Shown here one piece after another: positions 33,438 through 41,898 of a stretch of 64,000 nucleotides of DNA (position 1 is its first letter; each line of letters begins with the position of its first letter). The notes beneath the pieces were generated by a model. That model saw only the letters and a list, made by a program, of their open reading frames with translations. It made no database searches and was not told the origin of the DNA. The DNA comes from Gemmatimonas sp. UBA7669 (GTDB taxonomy: Bacteria > Gemmatimonadota > Gemmatimonadetes > Gemmatimonadales > Gemmatimonadaceae). The stretch is taken from positions 1 to 64,000 of the forward strand of contig NZ_DLHL01000047.1 in the NCBI RefSeq assembly GCF_002483225.1, written 5' to 3'. The translations under genes and the position numbers were made by a program.

Positions 33438-34607
33438 TCAACGTCCGGCGTTCACGCGGGCGCTGAGAGTACTGAGCCGCTCACCCGCCGCGCGCAGGGT
33501 TTCCTCGCGCTTGGCAAAATGGAAGCGGATGAGATGCCTGACTGGCTCGCGGAAGAAGCTTGACCCTGGCACACCGGCCACGCCCACCTCCTTGATGAGC
33601 CACTCCGACGCGGCCGTGTCGTCGGCAAATCCCAGACTGCTGATGTCCACCATCACATAGTACGCACCCTGCGGCTCCGTAAACGGCAGTCCGGTCTCGC
33701 GCAGGATGTCGAGAAAGAGTGTGCGCTTGGCCGTGTACAGCGACGTCAGTTCCTCGTAGTAACTGTTCGGCAGGTCCAGCGCGCCCACGGCCGCCTCCTG
33801 CAGCGGCGCCGCCGCACCAACCGTGAGGAAGTCGTGCACCTTGCGCGCCTGCGCAATCACCGACGCGGGCGCATGCACGTAACCCAGGCGCCAGCCGGTG
33901 ATGGAGTAGGTCTTGGACAGCGAGTTGCAAGTGATGGTCCGCTCGAACGCACCCGGCAGCGTGTTGAAGTACACGTGCTCGTGCGGTGCGTATACGATGT
34001 GCTCGTAGGGCTCATCGGTGATCACCCAGGTGTCATACTGCTCGGCGTAGCGCAGAATGGTGAGCAGCTCTTCGCGCGTGAACACCTTGCCGCTCGGGTT
34101 CGACGGATTGCAGACCACGATGGCCTTGGGACGCTGCGCAAAGGCCTTGGCGAGATCGTCTTCGTCGAATCCAAAGCCCGGCGGATGCAGCGGCACATAA
34201 ATGGGCTCGGCACCCGAGAGGATCGCGTCAGCCGCGTAGTTCTCGTAAAACGGCGAGAACACGATGACCTTGTCGCCTGGATTGCAGGCCGTCATCATGG
34301 CCACCATCATGGCTTCCGTGCTGCCGCAGGTCACCACCAGATGCTGATCGGGGTCCACCTCGAGCCCTGAGCAGCGCGTGATCTTGCGCGCGAGCGCTTC
34401 GCGGAAGCGTGGGGCGCCCCAGGTCACCGCGTATTGGTGAAAGGGACCGCGCGTGGCGCGCTCGAGGCCTTCGAGCAGCACTTCCGGCGGATCGAAGTCC
34501 GGGAAACCCTGCGAAAGGTTGATGGCCCCGTGCTGGTTCGCGAGGCGCGTGGTGCCCCGGATGACGGACTCGGTGAAGATCGAAAGGCGGGAAGCGGTGG
34601 CAGGCAT
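33438..34607 (-). CDS. PLP-dependent aminotransferase (class I/II, methionine/kynurenine type)
   Basis: 389 residues. Family blocks: INLSQGFPDFDPPEVLLEGL, YAVTWGAPRFREALARKI, VTCGSTEAMMVAMMTACNPGD, VVCNPSNPSGKVFTREEL, and NSLSKTYSITGWRLGYV with the PLP-binding Lys in the SKTY motif; then IRFHFAKREETL with the substrate carboxylate-binding Arg. The pattern fits the YbdL/kynurenine aminotransferase subgroup, which uses methionine, glutamine or kynurenine and 2-oxo acids. It is cytosolic. The ATG at 34607 matches the family N-terminus. The DUF4184 gene lies 9 bp upstream on the same strand, so the two may be co-transcribed. Confidence 0.9.
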   Translation of the reverse strand: MPATASRLSIFTESVIRGTTRLANQHGAINLSQGFPDFDPPEVLLEGLERATRGPFHQYAVTWGAPRFREALARKITRCSGLEVDPDQHLVVTCGSTEAMMVAMMTACNPGDKVIVFSPFYENYAADAILSGAEPIYVPLHPPGFGFDEDDLAKAFAQRPKAIVVCNPSNPSGKVFTREELLTILRYAEQYDTWVITDEPYEHIVYAPHEHVYFNTLPGAFERTITCNSLSKTYSITGWRLGYVHAPASVIAQARKVHDFLTVGAAAPLQEAAVGALDLPNSYYEELTSLYTAKRTLFLDILRETGLPFTEPQGAYYVMVDISSLGFADDTAASEWLIKEVGVAGVPGSSFFREPVRHLIRFHFAKREETLRAAGERLSTLSARVNAGR

Positions 34608-34616
34608 GGGCTCACG

Positions 34617-35399
34617 CTACCGCCGAGTACGGCGGATTGCCAGCGCCAATCCCACGCAGCCCAGAACCGCCACGTCGATCGCACCAAAGGCGATGGCAGC
34701 AGTGGTGGCCTTCGGAGACGCATGCGGATGCGAAAAGCCCACCAGTGCACCCGCCACGGCACAGGTCCCCACCATCAGCAACAACCGTTGACCGGCCGCA
34801 CGGGGCTGTCGGGGCAGGTCTCGCGCTTCACGTCCACGCCACTGCCAGAGCAGGCCGCGACGAACGATGTACCGCCACATGCACAGGGTCAGCAGTGCAA
34901 ACCCGATGGTGAGCCACAACTGCAATGCGTCATGCAACGGCGCTTCGCCTCCGAGGTGCGGCACCGGTGTACGGAGAAACGGGAGGTGGGGCACCAACCA
35001 GCCGCTGTGATTGCCGTGGGTGATGCCGTCGAGCACAACATGCGACACCCCGCCGATCCAGGCGGAATAGCCTGTCCGCCACCAGACGTGCCATCCGCTC
35101 GGCGGCGCGAGAGCCGCCAACTCATGCACCCGGACCCAGCGATGGTCCCGGACATACGGCAGCAACGCGGGCAACAGCACCGCCGTCAGCAGCCACGTCA
35201 GCACAAGGCTCACCGGCACGGTGAACCAGAGCTGGGCCGACAGCGTGTGACTGAACTCCCAGTCATCGCGCATGCGGCCAATGAATTCGAAGTCCGGTGC
35301 CATGCTGCCAATGCACAGCGCCAGGCCCGAGAAGCGGGCCGGCCAACGCAACTTGAGGGGCAGAACCAGAGCCTGATGCGACAGCAGGGTTGCCGGCAC
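34617..35399 (-). CDS. DUF4184 family membrane protein
   Basis: About 260 residues with five or so transmembrane helices. The start MPATLLSHQALVLPLKL, then SGLALCIGSMAPDFEFI and the FSHTLSAQLWFTVPVSLVL and GGVSHVVLDGITHGNHSGW blocks, are typical of DUF4184, whose His/Asp motifs resemble membrane metal-dependent hydrolases (YdjM/DUF457-like). The role is unknown. The GTG at 35399 has GGAG eight bases upstream and matches the family start; the GTG at 35408 overlaps that site and is less likely. The following 212-bp divergent gap to pilT shows nothing distinctive. Confidence 0.78.
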   Translation of the reverse strand: MPATLLSHQALVLPLKLRWPARFSGLALCIGSMAPDFEFIGRMRDDWEFSHTLSAQLWFTVPVSLVLTWLLTAVLLPALLPYVRDHRWVRVHELAALAPPSGWHVWWRTGYSAWIGGVSHVVLDGITHGNHSGWLVPHLPFLRTPVPHLGGEAPLHDALQLWLTIGFALLTLCMWRYIVRRGLLWQWRGREARDLPRQPRAAGQRLLLMVGTCAVAGALVGFSHPHASPKATTAAIAFGAIDVAVLGCVGLALAIRRTRR

Positions 35400-35620
35400 G
35401 GCATGCACTCCGGAAAGAGTCGATGTGGAAGTTTCTCCAGAATGCGTGGTCCATGTCCCGTGCCAGATACGAGCCGGTCGCCCGCAGGTGTCGCGATGGA
35501 AACAGCTCGGTGACGGGGGCCAGGTCGGGTGTGGCGTGGCAGGGCCTCAATCGTCCTTCACGTGGCCCGGGTTGTCACACCGGGGTGCAGTGCCAATGTC
35601 CTCCCCCACCGATCCCTCGC

Positions 35621-37198
35621 GTGCCACAACTCGACAAGCTGATTGCCCGCCTCGAATCCGGGGTGGCCTCTGCCATCGTCCTCGAATCCGACTCGCCCAT
35701 TGCCCTGCAGACCGGCATGGGCCTGCAGCAGTTCAGCTCCCAGGTGCTGTCCGTGTCGCAGGTGCTGGCCCTCATCAGCGAGGTGGCCGATGCCGATGTG
35801 CGTCCGAGTATCCAGAGCGGCCGTGATATCCGGTTCACCTACCAGTTCAACGGCAAGCCCTGGTTGGTGCAGCAGGACAAGGACGCGAGCGGTGTGCGAA
35901 TCGAGGTGCGGGCCTGGTCGGAGCGAGACAACGGCGCCGAGACGCCGAAGCCGCTGAACACAGCCCCGCGCGGTGTGGCCAGCGTGACGCCAACGGCCGC
36001 ACCGGCGACGCCGGCCGTGGCGCCATTGGCCGAGTCCAGCCGCAGTGTACCACGTCGTGCAGACGACGCACCCATCGCCGCAGCCGCCGAACAGAGTGAT
36101 GCCCGCAGCGCGCTTGATGCGCTGCTGCGCATTCAGGTGTCACGCGGAGCCGCCGACCTGCATTTGCGCGTCGGCGAACCACCCATCTTCCGTCTGGGCG
36201 GTGATCTGGTGCGCCTCGAGGGCGAGGCGCCGCTCACGCCCGAGGGCCTCGAGGCCATGCTGCGCTCCATCATGCCCGTCAAGAATCAGGGCGAGTACGA
36301 GGAGCTCTGGGATACCGACTTTGCCTACGAAATCGAGGGCTTGTCGCGTTTCCGTGTGAACGTGTTGCGTGACCGCTATGGCATCGCCGCCGTCATGCGC
36401 ACCATTGCCAGCACGACCGTGACCGTGGAGCAGATGGGCATTTCGCCGGAGGTGCAGGCGCTCTGCAATCTCACCAAGGGCCTGGTGCTGGTCACCGGCC
36501 CCACCGGCTCGGGCAAGTCCACCACGCTCTGTGCACTGGTGGATCTCATCAACCGCACGCGCTCCGATCATCTCATCACGATCGAAGATCCCATCGAGTT
36601 CGTCCACCAGAGCAAGAAGTGCCTCATCACCCAGCGTCAGGTGGGTGTGCACACGCAGTCGTTCAAGAGTGCGCTGCGTGCGGCGCTGCGCGAAGACCCT
36701 GACATCATCCTGGTTGGTGAGCTGCGCGACCTCGAGACGATTGCCATTGCCATGGAAACGGCCGAAACCGGACACCTCGTGTTCGGCACGCTGCACACCT
36801 CCACGGCCGCGTCCACCATCAATCGCATCGTGGACCAGTTCCCCGCCGACCGGCAAGAGCAGATTCGCATCATGCTCTCCGAGTCGCTCAAGGCGGTTGT
36901 TTCGCAGGTGCTCTGCCGCAAGATCGGTGGAGGCCGCGTGGCAGCGCGCGAAATTCTCATTGTCAACAAGGCTGTCAGCGCGCTCATTCGCGAAGGCAAG
37001 ACGGTGCAGATCCCCAACATCATCCAGACGCAGCGCAAGCTGGGCATGGAGACGCTCAACGACGCGCTGCTCAATCTGGTCAAGACCAAGCAGGTGGAGC
37101 CCGAGGAGGCCTACAACAAGGCCGTGGAAAAGAAAGACATGGCCATGAAGCTCAAGGCCATCGGGCACAACATCACGTCGGCGGGACTCGACGAGTAA
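35621..37198 (+). CDS. pilT: PilT-type twitching motility ATPase with extra N-terminal domain
   Basis: 525 residues, longer than typical PilT (about 350). The C-terminal 360 residues are a full PilT: N2 domain from about 166 (LLRIQVSRGAADLHLRVGEPP), Walker A VTGPTGSGKSTT near 293, the Asp box TIEDPIEFVH, Walker B region PDIILVGELRDLETI, the His box FGTLHTSTAASTINRI and VSALIREGKTVQI. It drives pilus retraction by ATP hydrolysis. Residues 3-105 look like a degenerate second copy of the N2 domain, joined by an Ala/Pro-rich linker. The start is uncertain: the GTG at 35621 fits the domain edge but lacks a clear ribosome-binding site. No other pilus genes are nearby. Confidence 0.88.
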   Translation: MPQLDKLIARLESGVASAIVLESDSPIALQTGMGLQQFSSQVLSVSQVLALISEVADADVRPSIQSGRDIRFTYQFNGKPWLVQQDKDASGVRIEVRAWSERDNGAETPKPLNTAPRGVASVTPTAAPATPAVAPLAESSRSVPRRADDAPIAAAAEQSDARSALDALLRIQVSRGAADLHLRVGEPPIFRLGGDLVRLEGEAPLTPEGLEAMLRSIMPVKNQGEYEELWDTDFAYEIEGLSRFRVNVLRDRYGIAAVMRTIASTTVTVEQMGISPEVQALCNLTKGLVLVTGPTGSGKSTTLCALVDLINRTRSDHLITIEDPIEFVHQSKKCLITQRQVGVHTQSFKSALRAALREDPDIILVGELRDLETIAIAMETAETGHLVFGTLHTSTAASTINRIVDQFPADRQEQIRIMLSESLKAVVSQVLCRKIGGGRVAAREILIVNKAVSALIREGKTVQIPNIIQTQRKLGMETLNDALLNLVKTKQVEPEEAYNKAVEKKDMAMKLKAIGHNITSAGLDE

Positions 37199-37228
37199 GG
37201 CCGTCGCCTCGAGCAGGCGTGGATGCAG

Positions 37229-37260
37229 CGGGACCGGTCAGCCCTCAGGCACCGGTCCCG
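37229..37260 (+). terminator. Stem-loop after pilT overlapping bestrophin stop
   Basis: CGGGACCGGT (37229-37238) and ACCGGTCCCG (37251-37260) form a perfect 10-bp stem with a 12-base loop, followed on the plus strand by GTTTCC. It lies 30 bp after the pilT stop, and the convergent bestrophin stop codon lies within its loop, so it may serve both genes. Confidence 0.65.
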
Positions 37261-38095
37261 TTTCCATGACGCCCCCCGTCAGCAGATGACGCGTATCGAT
37301 GGCAATGCGCTCCGCGATGCCTTCGAGCGGCAGGTCGTTGCGATCGGTACCGAAGGGCTCCTCGATTTCGGTGGCGAGGAGCTCGAGTCCCATGGTGGCG
37401 AAAAACGTGAACATGCAGGCTATGACCGTACCGTAACCGAACTCACGCACCAGACCGAACGGCATGATGAGTGCGTACAGCAGCACGAATTGCTTCACAT
37501 ATGAACTATACGAGAAGGGAATGGGCGTATTGCGAATGCGCTCACAGGCGCCCGTCACGTCGTCGAAGGCCAGTAGTACCGGTGTGAGCGACACGATGGT
37601 TTCGCGCGGCAATTCGCCGCTGGCCACCTGGCGATGCAGCGCCCGCGTCATCTGCTGCAGTACGGCATTGGGCTCGTGGGGACGCACCTCCCCCCGCGGC
37701 GTACGCAGATGCTCGGTGAGCGCCACCGGAAAGCGCTCCAGGTAGTCCGCCCAGCGTGTGCGCGAGGGGTGACCGACCGGCAGCAACGCGTCGAGTTGAT
37801 GCGCCAACCCGCGCGAGATGTTCACCAGCTGGCCCCACAGACGACGTCCCTCCCACCAGCGGTCGTAGGAGGTGTTGGTGCGAAACACCAGCAGCAGGCC
37901 GAGGATGATGCCGAGAATGGAGAGGAAGCTCGGCCCGAGCGGCACGGCCACGCGCACCACGTCCGTCTCGATCCACACCACCAGCCAGGCCCATACGCCC
38001 GCGGCGATGACATCGAGGAACAGGATGCGGAAGACCGGACTGCGCGGGAAATCGAACAGGATGCGCAGCCAGTTCTTCGGGTCGTAAATAATCAT
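37238..38095 (-). CDS. Bestrophin-family anion channel protein
   Basis: A 285-residue membrane protein of the bestrophin/YneE family (UPF0187). Blocks include MIIYDPKNWLRILFDF, PLGPSFLSILGIILGLLLVFRTNTSYDRWWEGR (with the conserved RTN-SYDRWWEGR motif), FPVALTEHLR, and SYSSYVKQFVLLYALIMPFG. The C-terminal ATEIEEPFGTDRNDLPL is the cytosolic cap signature. Bacterial homologues form pentameric channels conducting cations or anions. The upstream 5' leader is repeat sequence nearly identical to that preceding the DinB gene (CCTTACGCTTCTCGTT just before the ATG). Confidence 0.92.
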   Translation of the reverse strand: MIIYDPKNWLRILFDFPRSPVFRILFLDVIAAGVWAWLVVWIETDVVRVAVPLGPSFLSILGIILGLLLVFRTNTSYDRWWEGRRLWGQLVNISRGLAHQLDALLPVGHPSRTRWADYLERFPVALTEHLRTPRGEVRPHEPNAVLQQMTRALHRQVASGELPRETIVSLTPVLLAFDDVTGACERIRNTPIPFSYSSYVKQFVLLYALIMPFGLVREFGYGTVIACMFTFFATMGLELLATEIEEPFGTDRNDLPLEGIAERIAIDTRHLLTGGVMETGPVPEG

Positions 38096-38099
38096 GACA

Positions 38100-38240
38100 A
38101 CGAGAAGCGTAAGGTGGACGGCGTAAGGGGAACCGCGGGAAGGAACGGCACGCGAGGCGGCGTAGGGGGAACCGCGGAAAGGAACGGCACGCGAGGTGGC
38201 GTAAGGGGAACCGCGGGAAGGAACGGTACGCGAGGTGGCG
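38100..38240. repeat. CCTTACGC-family array with 39-bp tandem repeats
   Basis: After a leading GCGTAAGG at 38107, three 39-bp tandem copies start at 38120, 38159 and 38198. Each has a GCGTAAGGGGAACCGCGG part and a GGAAGGAACGGCACGCGAGG part; the middle copy reads GCGTAGGG. Exact GCGTAAGG octamers are at 38107, 38121 and 38199. It fills the gap between the bestrophin start and the RidA stop, both on the minus strand. Confidence 0.88.
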
Positions 38241-38251
38241 TGCCGCCTCGC

Positions 38252-38764
38252 CTACTTCGCGGCGGCGACGCACTCCAGTTCCACGCGCGCGCCGAACAGC
38301 AGCGTCGCCTGCACCGCCGCGCGCGCGGGATACTTGCCATCCGCAAAGTAGCCGCGATACACCGCATTCATGGCCGGCCACTCCTTGAGATCCGCGAGAT
38401 AGGCGGTGCAGCGCACAATGCGGTCCATGCCCAGCCCGTCCGACGCGAGCACGGCCTTGATGTTCTCCAGCACCTGACGGGTTTCCGCCTCAATGCCGCC
38501 CGGCACCAGCGTGCCATCAGGCAGCGTACCCAGCGTGCCCGACACAAAGACGAGATTCCCCACGCGCACCGCCGGCGAGAAGGGATTGGCGGGCGGGCCA
38601 TCCGGCTGGATGTACACGATGTCGGTGGAGGCCGTGCGCTGCGGCGTGTCAGCACTCGGTGCCGGCGCATCACCGGCGGCACAGGCCAGAGTGGTCAGCG
38701 TGAAGGCCGAAGCCAGAAGCCCGCGCAGCGGGCGGCGAGTGCGCAAAGGCGTGGGAGTAGTCAT
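38252..38764 (-). CDS. RidA-family protein with lipoprotein signal peptide
   Basis: 170 residues. The C-terminal 120 residues are a complete RidA/YjgF domain: VRVGNLVFVSGTLGTLPDG, EAETRQVLENIKAVLASDGLGM, RCTAYLADLKEWPAMN, and the active-site YPARAAVQA (Arg148), with Glu164 in VELECVA. RidA hydrolyses reactive enamine/imine intermediates. Unlike the usual cytosolic enzyme, this one starts with twin arginines, a hydrophobic run and a lipobox TTLAC (Cys28), so it should be exported and lipid-anchored. It is divergent from the GMC oxidoreductase gene (122 bp between starts), whose reaction might create its substrate; this link is an inference. Confidence 0.85.
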   Translation of the reverse strand: MTTPTPLRTRRPLRGLLASAFTLTTLACAAGDAPAPSADTPQRTASTDIVYIQPDGPPANPFSPAVRVGNLVFVSGTLGTLPDGTLVPGGIEAETRQVLENIKAVLASDGLGMDRIVRCTAYLADLKEWPAMNAVYRGYFADGKYPARAAVQATLLFGARVELECVAAAK

Positions 38765-38886
38765 GGCCCGAACCTGACGGCAAAGCGCCGCGCGTCAAGC
38801 GGTCAATCTGTCCCGTCCCCTCGCCATCCCGCGTCACGGGGCGCAGTTTGGCTGAATACGGACAATCGCCGCACACAGGAGGCGTA

Positions 38887-40575
38887 GTGCAGGACACGCA
38901 GACCACGGCATACGATGCCATCGTCGTCGGTTCGGGCATCTCCGGAGGATGGGCTGCCAAGGAGCTCACGGAAAAGGGCCTCAAGGTCCTCATGCTCGAA
39001 CGCGGACGAAACGTCGAGCATATCAAGGACTACCCGAACGCCACCAAGGGGCCGTGGGAGTACCCGCATCGCGGTGGGCGCACGCAGCAGATGATCGCCG
39101 ACTATCCCGTGCTCAAGCGCGACTACCCGCTCAACGAGAAGAACCTCGACTGGTGGGCCAGCGACAAGGATTCGCCCTACACCGAGGTCAAACGCTTCGA
39201 CTGGTATCGCGGCTATCACGTTGGTGGACGCTCTCTCATGTGGGGCCGGCAGAGCTATCGCTTCTCCGACATCGATTTCGAGGCCAACCTGAAGGAGGGC
39301 ATCGCCGTTGACTGGCCCATCCGCTACCGCGAAATGGCGCCGTGGTACAGCTACGTCGAAAAGCATGCCGGCATTCAGGGCACCAAACAGAACTTGCCGC
39401 AACTGCCCGACGGCGAGTTCCTGCCGGGCTTTCCACTCAATTGCGGCGAACAGCACGTCAGTGATCAGCTGAAGAAGGCGTACAAGGGCAAGCGCCATCT
39501 GTTCATCGGACGCAGCGCCAACCTCACGCAGCCGCTGCCGGGGCGCGGCCAGTGTCAGACGCGCAACGCCTGCTGGCTGGGCTGTCCGCTGGGCGGCTAC
39601 TTCAGCACACAATCGTCCACGCTGCCGCCGGCCATGGCCACGGGCAATCTCACGCTCAGGCCGCACTCCATCGTACACGAACTCGTGTACGACAAGGACA
39701 GCAAGCGCGTGAAGGCGGTGCGTGTGCAGGATGCGCTGACCAACGAGACGCTCGAATTCACCGCCAGAATTTTCTTTCTCTGTGCGTCCACGCTCAACAG
39801 CACCTGGCTTTTGATGCGTTCGGCCACGGACGTCTGGCCCGGTGGCCTGGGCAGTGCCAGTGGAGAGCTCGGACACAATCTCATGGATCATCATTTCCGT
39901 CTGGGCGCGAGTGGTCGCCTGGAGGGCTTTGATGATCAGTACTACTACGGCGGCCGGCCGTCGGGCTTCTACATTCCGCGCTTCACCAATCTCGCCGGTG
40001 ACAAGCGACCGTATCTGCGTGGCTTTGGCTATCAGGGCAGCGCCAGTCGTGCCGGTTGGGGACGCGCGGTGGCCGAGTTGGGTATTGGCGGCGCCTTCAA
40101 GGACGAAGCCGCGCAGCCGGGTCAGTGGGGCATCGGCGCCACGGCTTTTGGTGAGATGCTGCCCGACCACAGCAACATGATCTCGCTCGACGAAACGAAG
40201 AAAGACAAGTGGGGCCTGCCCGTGCTCAAGATCGATTGCGAGATCAAGGAGAACGAGCAGCTCATGCGCAAGGACATGACCGTGGAGATGGCCGAGATGC
40301 TGGAGGCGGCGGGCGTGAAGGATGTGCGCACGTATGACAACGGCTATGCGCCCGGCATGGGCATCCACGAGATGGGCACCGCGCGCATGGGACGTGATCC
40401 CAAGACCTCCGTGCTCAACAAGCACAATCAGGTCTGGGACGCGCTCAACGTGTTTGTCACCGACGGCTCGTGCATGACGTCGTCTGCCGCCGTCAATCCT
40501 TCGCTCACCTACATGGCGCTCACCGCGCGCGCGGCCGACTTTGCCGTGACGGCGCTCAAGCGCCGCGATCTGTGA
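38887..40575 (+). CDS. GMC-family FAD-dependent oxidoreductase
   Basis: 562 residues. The N-terminal dinucleotide-binding motif is DAIVVGSGISGGWAAKELTEKG, with Glu ending strand 2 (LMLERGR). GMC blocks follow (VGGRSLMWGRQSYRFSDIDF; GCPLGGYFSTQSSTLPPA), with the C-terminal VFVTDGSCMTSSAAVNPSLTYMALTARAAD carrying the conserved Asn. It is related to membrane-bound gluconate/sugar dehydrogenases and oxidises alcohol groups of sugars or polyols. The GTG at 38887, preceded by AGGAGG four bases upstream, was preferred over a TTG at 38848. There is no own signal peptide; export probably piggybacks on the Tat signal of the small subunit encoded 12 bp downstream. Confidence 0.9.
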   Translation: MQDTQTTAYDAIVVGSGISGGWAAKELTEKGLKVLMLERGRNVEHIKDYPNATKGPWEYPHRGGRTQQMIADYPVLKRDYPLNEKNLDWWASDKDSPYTEVKRFDWYRGYHVGGRSLMWGRQSYRFSDIDFEANLKEGIAVDWPIRYREMAPWYSYVEKHAGIQGTKQNLPQLPDGEFLPGFPLNCGEQHVSDQLKKAYKGKRHLFIGRSANLTQPLPGRGQCQTRNACWLGCPLGGYFSTQSSTLPPAMATGNLTLRPHSIVHELVYDKDSKRVKAVRVQDALTNETLEFTARIFFLCASTLNSTWLLMRSATDVWPGGLGSASGELGHNLMDHHFRLGASGRLEGFDDQYYYGGRPSGFYIPRFTNLAGDKRPYLRGFGYQGSASRAGWGRAVAELGIGGAFKDEAAQPGQWGIGATAFGEMLPDHSNMISLDETKKDKWGLPVLKIDCEIKENEQLMRKDMTVEMAEMLEAAGVKDVRTYDNGYAPGMGIHEMGTARMGRDPKTSVLNKHNQVWDALNVFVTDGSCMTSSAAVNPSLTYMALTARAADFAVTALKRRDL

Positions 40576-40587
40576 GGCGCATGGCCC

Positions 40588-41235
40588 ATGTCTGATCACG
40601 TGCCGAACATTCCCGACGTAGTGCCGGCGGGCATCGCACGCCGCGAGGCCATCAAACGCGTTGGTGTGTTGCTGGGTGGTGTGGCGTTTGTGGGTGGCAG
40701 CAGTTTGCTCAGCGCCTGCAGTGGCGACCGCCCGCCGCCACCTGATGCACCAACGGCCAAACCCATCGGCGATTTTTCAGTGGACGACCAGCGCTTCCTC
40801 GACGAGGTGGCCGACACCATTCTGCCCACCACGGCCAAGTCGCCAGGCGCCAAGGCGGCGGCCACCGGGCCGTTCATGGCGCTCATGGTCACGGATACCT
40901 ACACGCCAGAAGACCGCACCGTCTTTCGCACGGGACTGCGCAGCATCGATGATGCCTGCCGCACCATGCATGGCACCGGTTTCATGCAAGCCACCGCTGA
41001 GCAACGTCTTGCCTTGCTGGAAACGCTGGACAAGGAGCAGTACGAGTATCAGCGCAGCAAGACGCGCGAGGAACCCACGCACTACTTCCGCATGATGAAG
41101 GAGCTCGCGATGCTGGGGTTCTTCACATCGGAGATTGGCTACACGCAGGCCATGCGATACAAGGAGACACCCGGCGAGTACCAACCCTGCGTGCCGTATG
41201 TGAAGGGCGAAACGAGCTGGGCACCGCACGCCTGA
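40588..41235 (+). CDS. Gluconate 2-dehydrogenase subunit 3-family protein
   Basis: 215 residues. The N-terminus has a Tat-type twin arginine (GIARREAIKRVGVLLGG) and a lipobox-like LLSAC (Cys44), so the complex is likely exported folded and anchored. The body matches gluconate 2-dehydrogenase subunit 3 (DDQRFLDEVADTILPTTAKSPGAKAA; GFMQATAEQRLALLETLDKE; HYFRMMKELAMLGFFTSEIGYT). This subunit helps membrane delivery and activity of the flavoprotein encoded just upstream. Together they probably feed electrons from a sugar or polyol to the respiratory chain; no cytochrome subunit is adjacent. Confidence 0.9.
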   Translation: MSDHVPNIPDVVPAGIARREAIKRVGVLLGGVAFVGGSSLLSACSGDRPPPPDAPTAKPIGDFSVDDQRFLDEVADTILPTTAKSPGAKAAATGPFMALMVTDTYTPEDRTVFRTGLRSIDDACRTMHGTGFMQATAEQRLALLETLDKEQYEYQRSKTREEPTHYFRMMKELAMLGFFTSEIGYTQAMRYKETPGEYQPCVPYVKGETSWAPHA

Positions 41236-41239
41236 TCTC

Positions 41240-41372
41240 GGCTCCCGCCGTTCAGCTCCCGCCGTTCAGCTCCCGCCGTTCAGCTCCCGCCGTTCACCTT
41301 ACGCCGTCTCGCGTACTGTTCCTTCCCGCCGTCCACCTTACGCAGTCAAACCTTACGCTTCTCGTTAGTCCC
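41240..41372. repeat. CCTTACGC array plus 14-bp tandem repeats before DinB gene
   Basis: Four tandem copies of a 14-bp unit (GCTCCCGCCGTTCA) at about 41240-41296 run into a CCTTACGC array with exact octamers at 41297, 41336 and 41351. The last part, CCTTACGCTTCTCGTTAGTC, ends directly at the DinB ATG (41373), so the repeat forms the whole leader of that gene. No clear ribosome-binding site remains. Confidence 0.85.
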
Positions 41373-41876
41373 ATGATCAAGAGCCTCGACGACTTCCGCA
41401 GCCACTGGACCTGGGAAGCCGACATCACCGCCAAACTCATCGGCGGCCTCACCGACGCCTCGCTGGCCCAGGCCATCGCGCCCGGCGCGCGCACCCTCGG
41501 TCGACTCGCCTGGCATCTTGCCCAAACCATTCCCGAGATGATGGGCTCCGCTGGCCTGCAGGTGACCGGCGTCGATCCCCATGCACCAACGCCCGCGACC
41601 GTGACCGCCATTCACAGCGCCTACCAAGCCGCAAGCGCCTCGCTCCTCGAGCAGATCGCCGCGCAGTGGACCGACGCCACGCTCAGCGAAGAGCGCGACA
41701 TGTACGGCGAGCGCTGGACGGTGTCCCAGACACTGCTGGCCCTGCTGCTGCACCAGGTGCATCACCGCGGACAGATGACGGTACTCATGCGTCAGGCCGG
41801 CCTCGCTGTGCCCGGCATCTACGGTCCGGCCAAGGAAGAGTGGGCCGCCATGGGCATGGAGCCGCCGACGGTGTGA
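41373..41876 (+). CDS. DinB-family protein
   Basis: A 167-residue four-helix bundle of the DinB/DUF664 type. It has the family's metal-site histidines in LAWHLAQTIPEMM and in HQVHHRGQMTVLMRQAGL, with the usual GRLAWHLAQ and VPGIYGP blocks. Family members include thiol-dependent S-transferases (bacillithiol, mycothiol or glutathione type) and damage-inducible proteins. It is a single gene ended by a strong terminator; its 5' leader is CCTTACGC repeat sequence nearly identical to that before the bestrophin gene. Confidence 0.85.
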   Translation: MIKSLDDFRSHWTWEADITAKLIGGLTDASLAQAIAPGARTLGRLAWHLAQTIPEMMGSAGLQVTGVDPHAPTPATVTAIHSAYQAASASLLEQIAAQWTDATLSEERDMYGERWTVSQTLLALLLHQVHHRGQMTVLMRQAGLAVPGIYGPAKEEWAAMGMEPPTV

Positions 41877-41898
41877 CCACCGTCCAATGCACACACAA

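Noticed and set aside
38803..40599. 598-codon minus-strand open frame antisense to the GMC gene
   Set aside because: The GMC family motifs and ribosome-binding site are on the plus strand. The minus frame has no recognisable domain.
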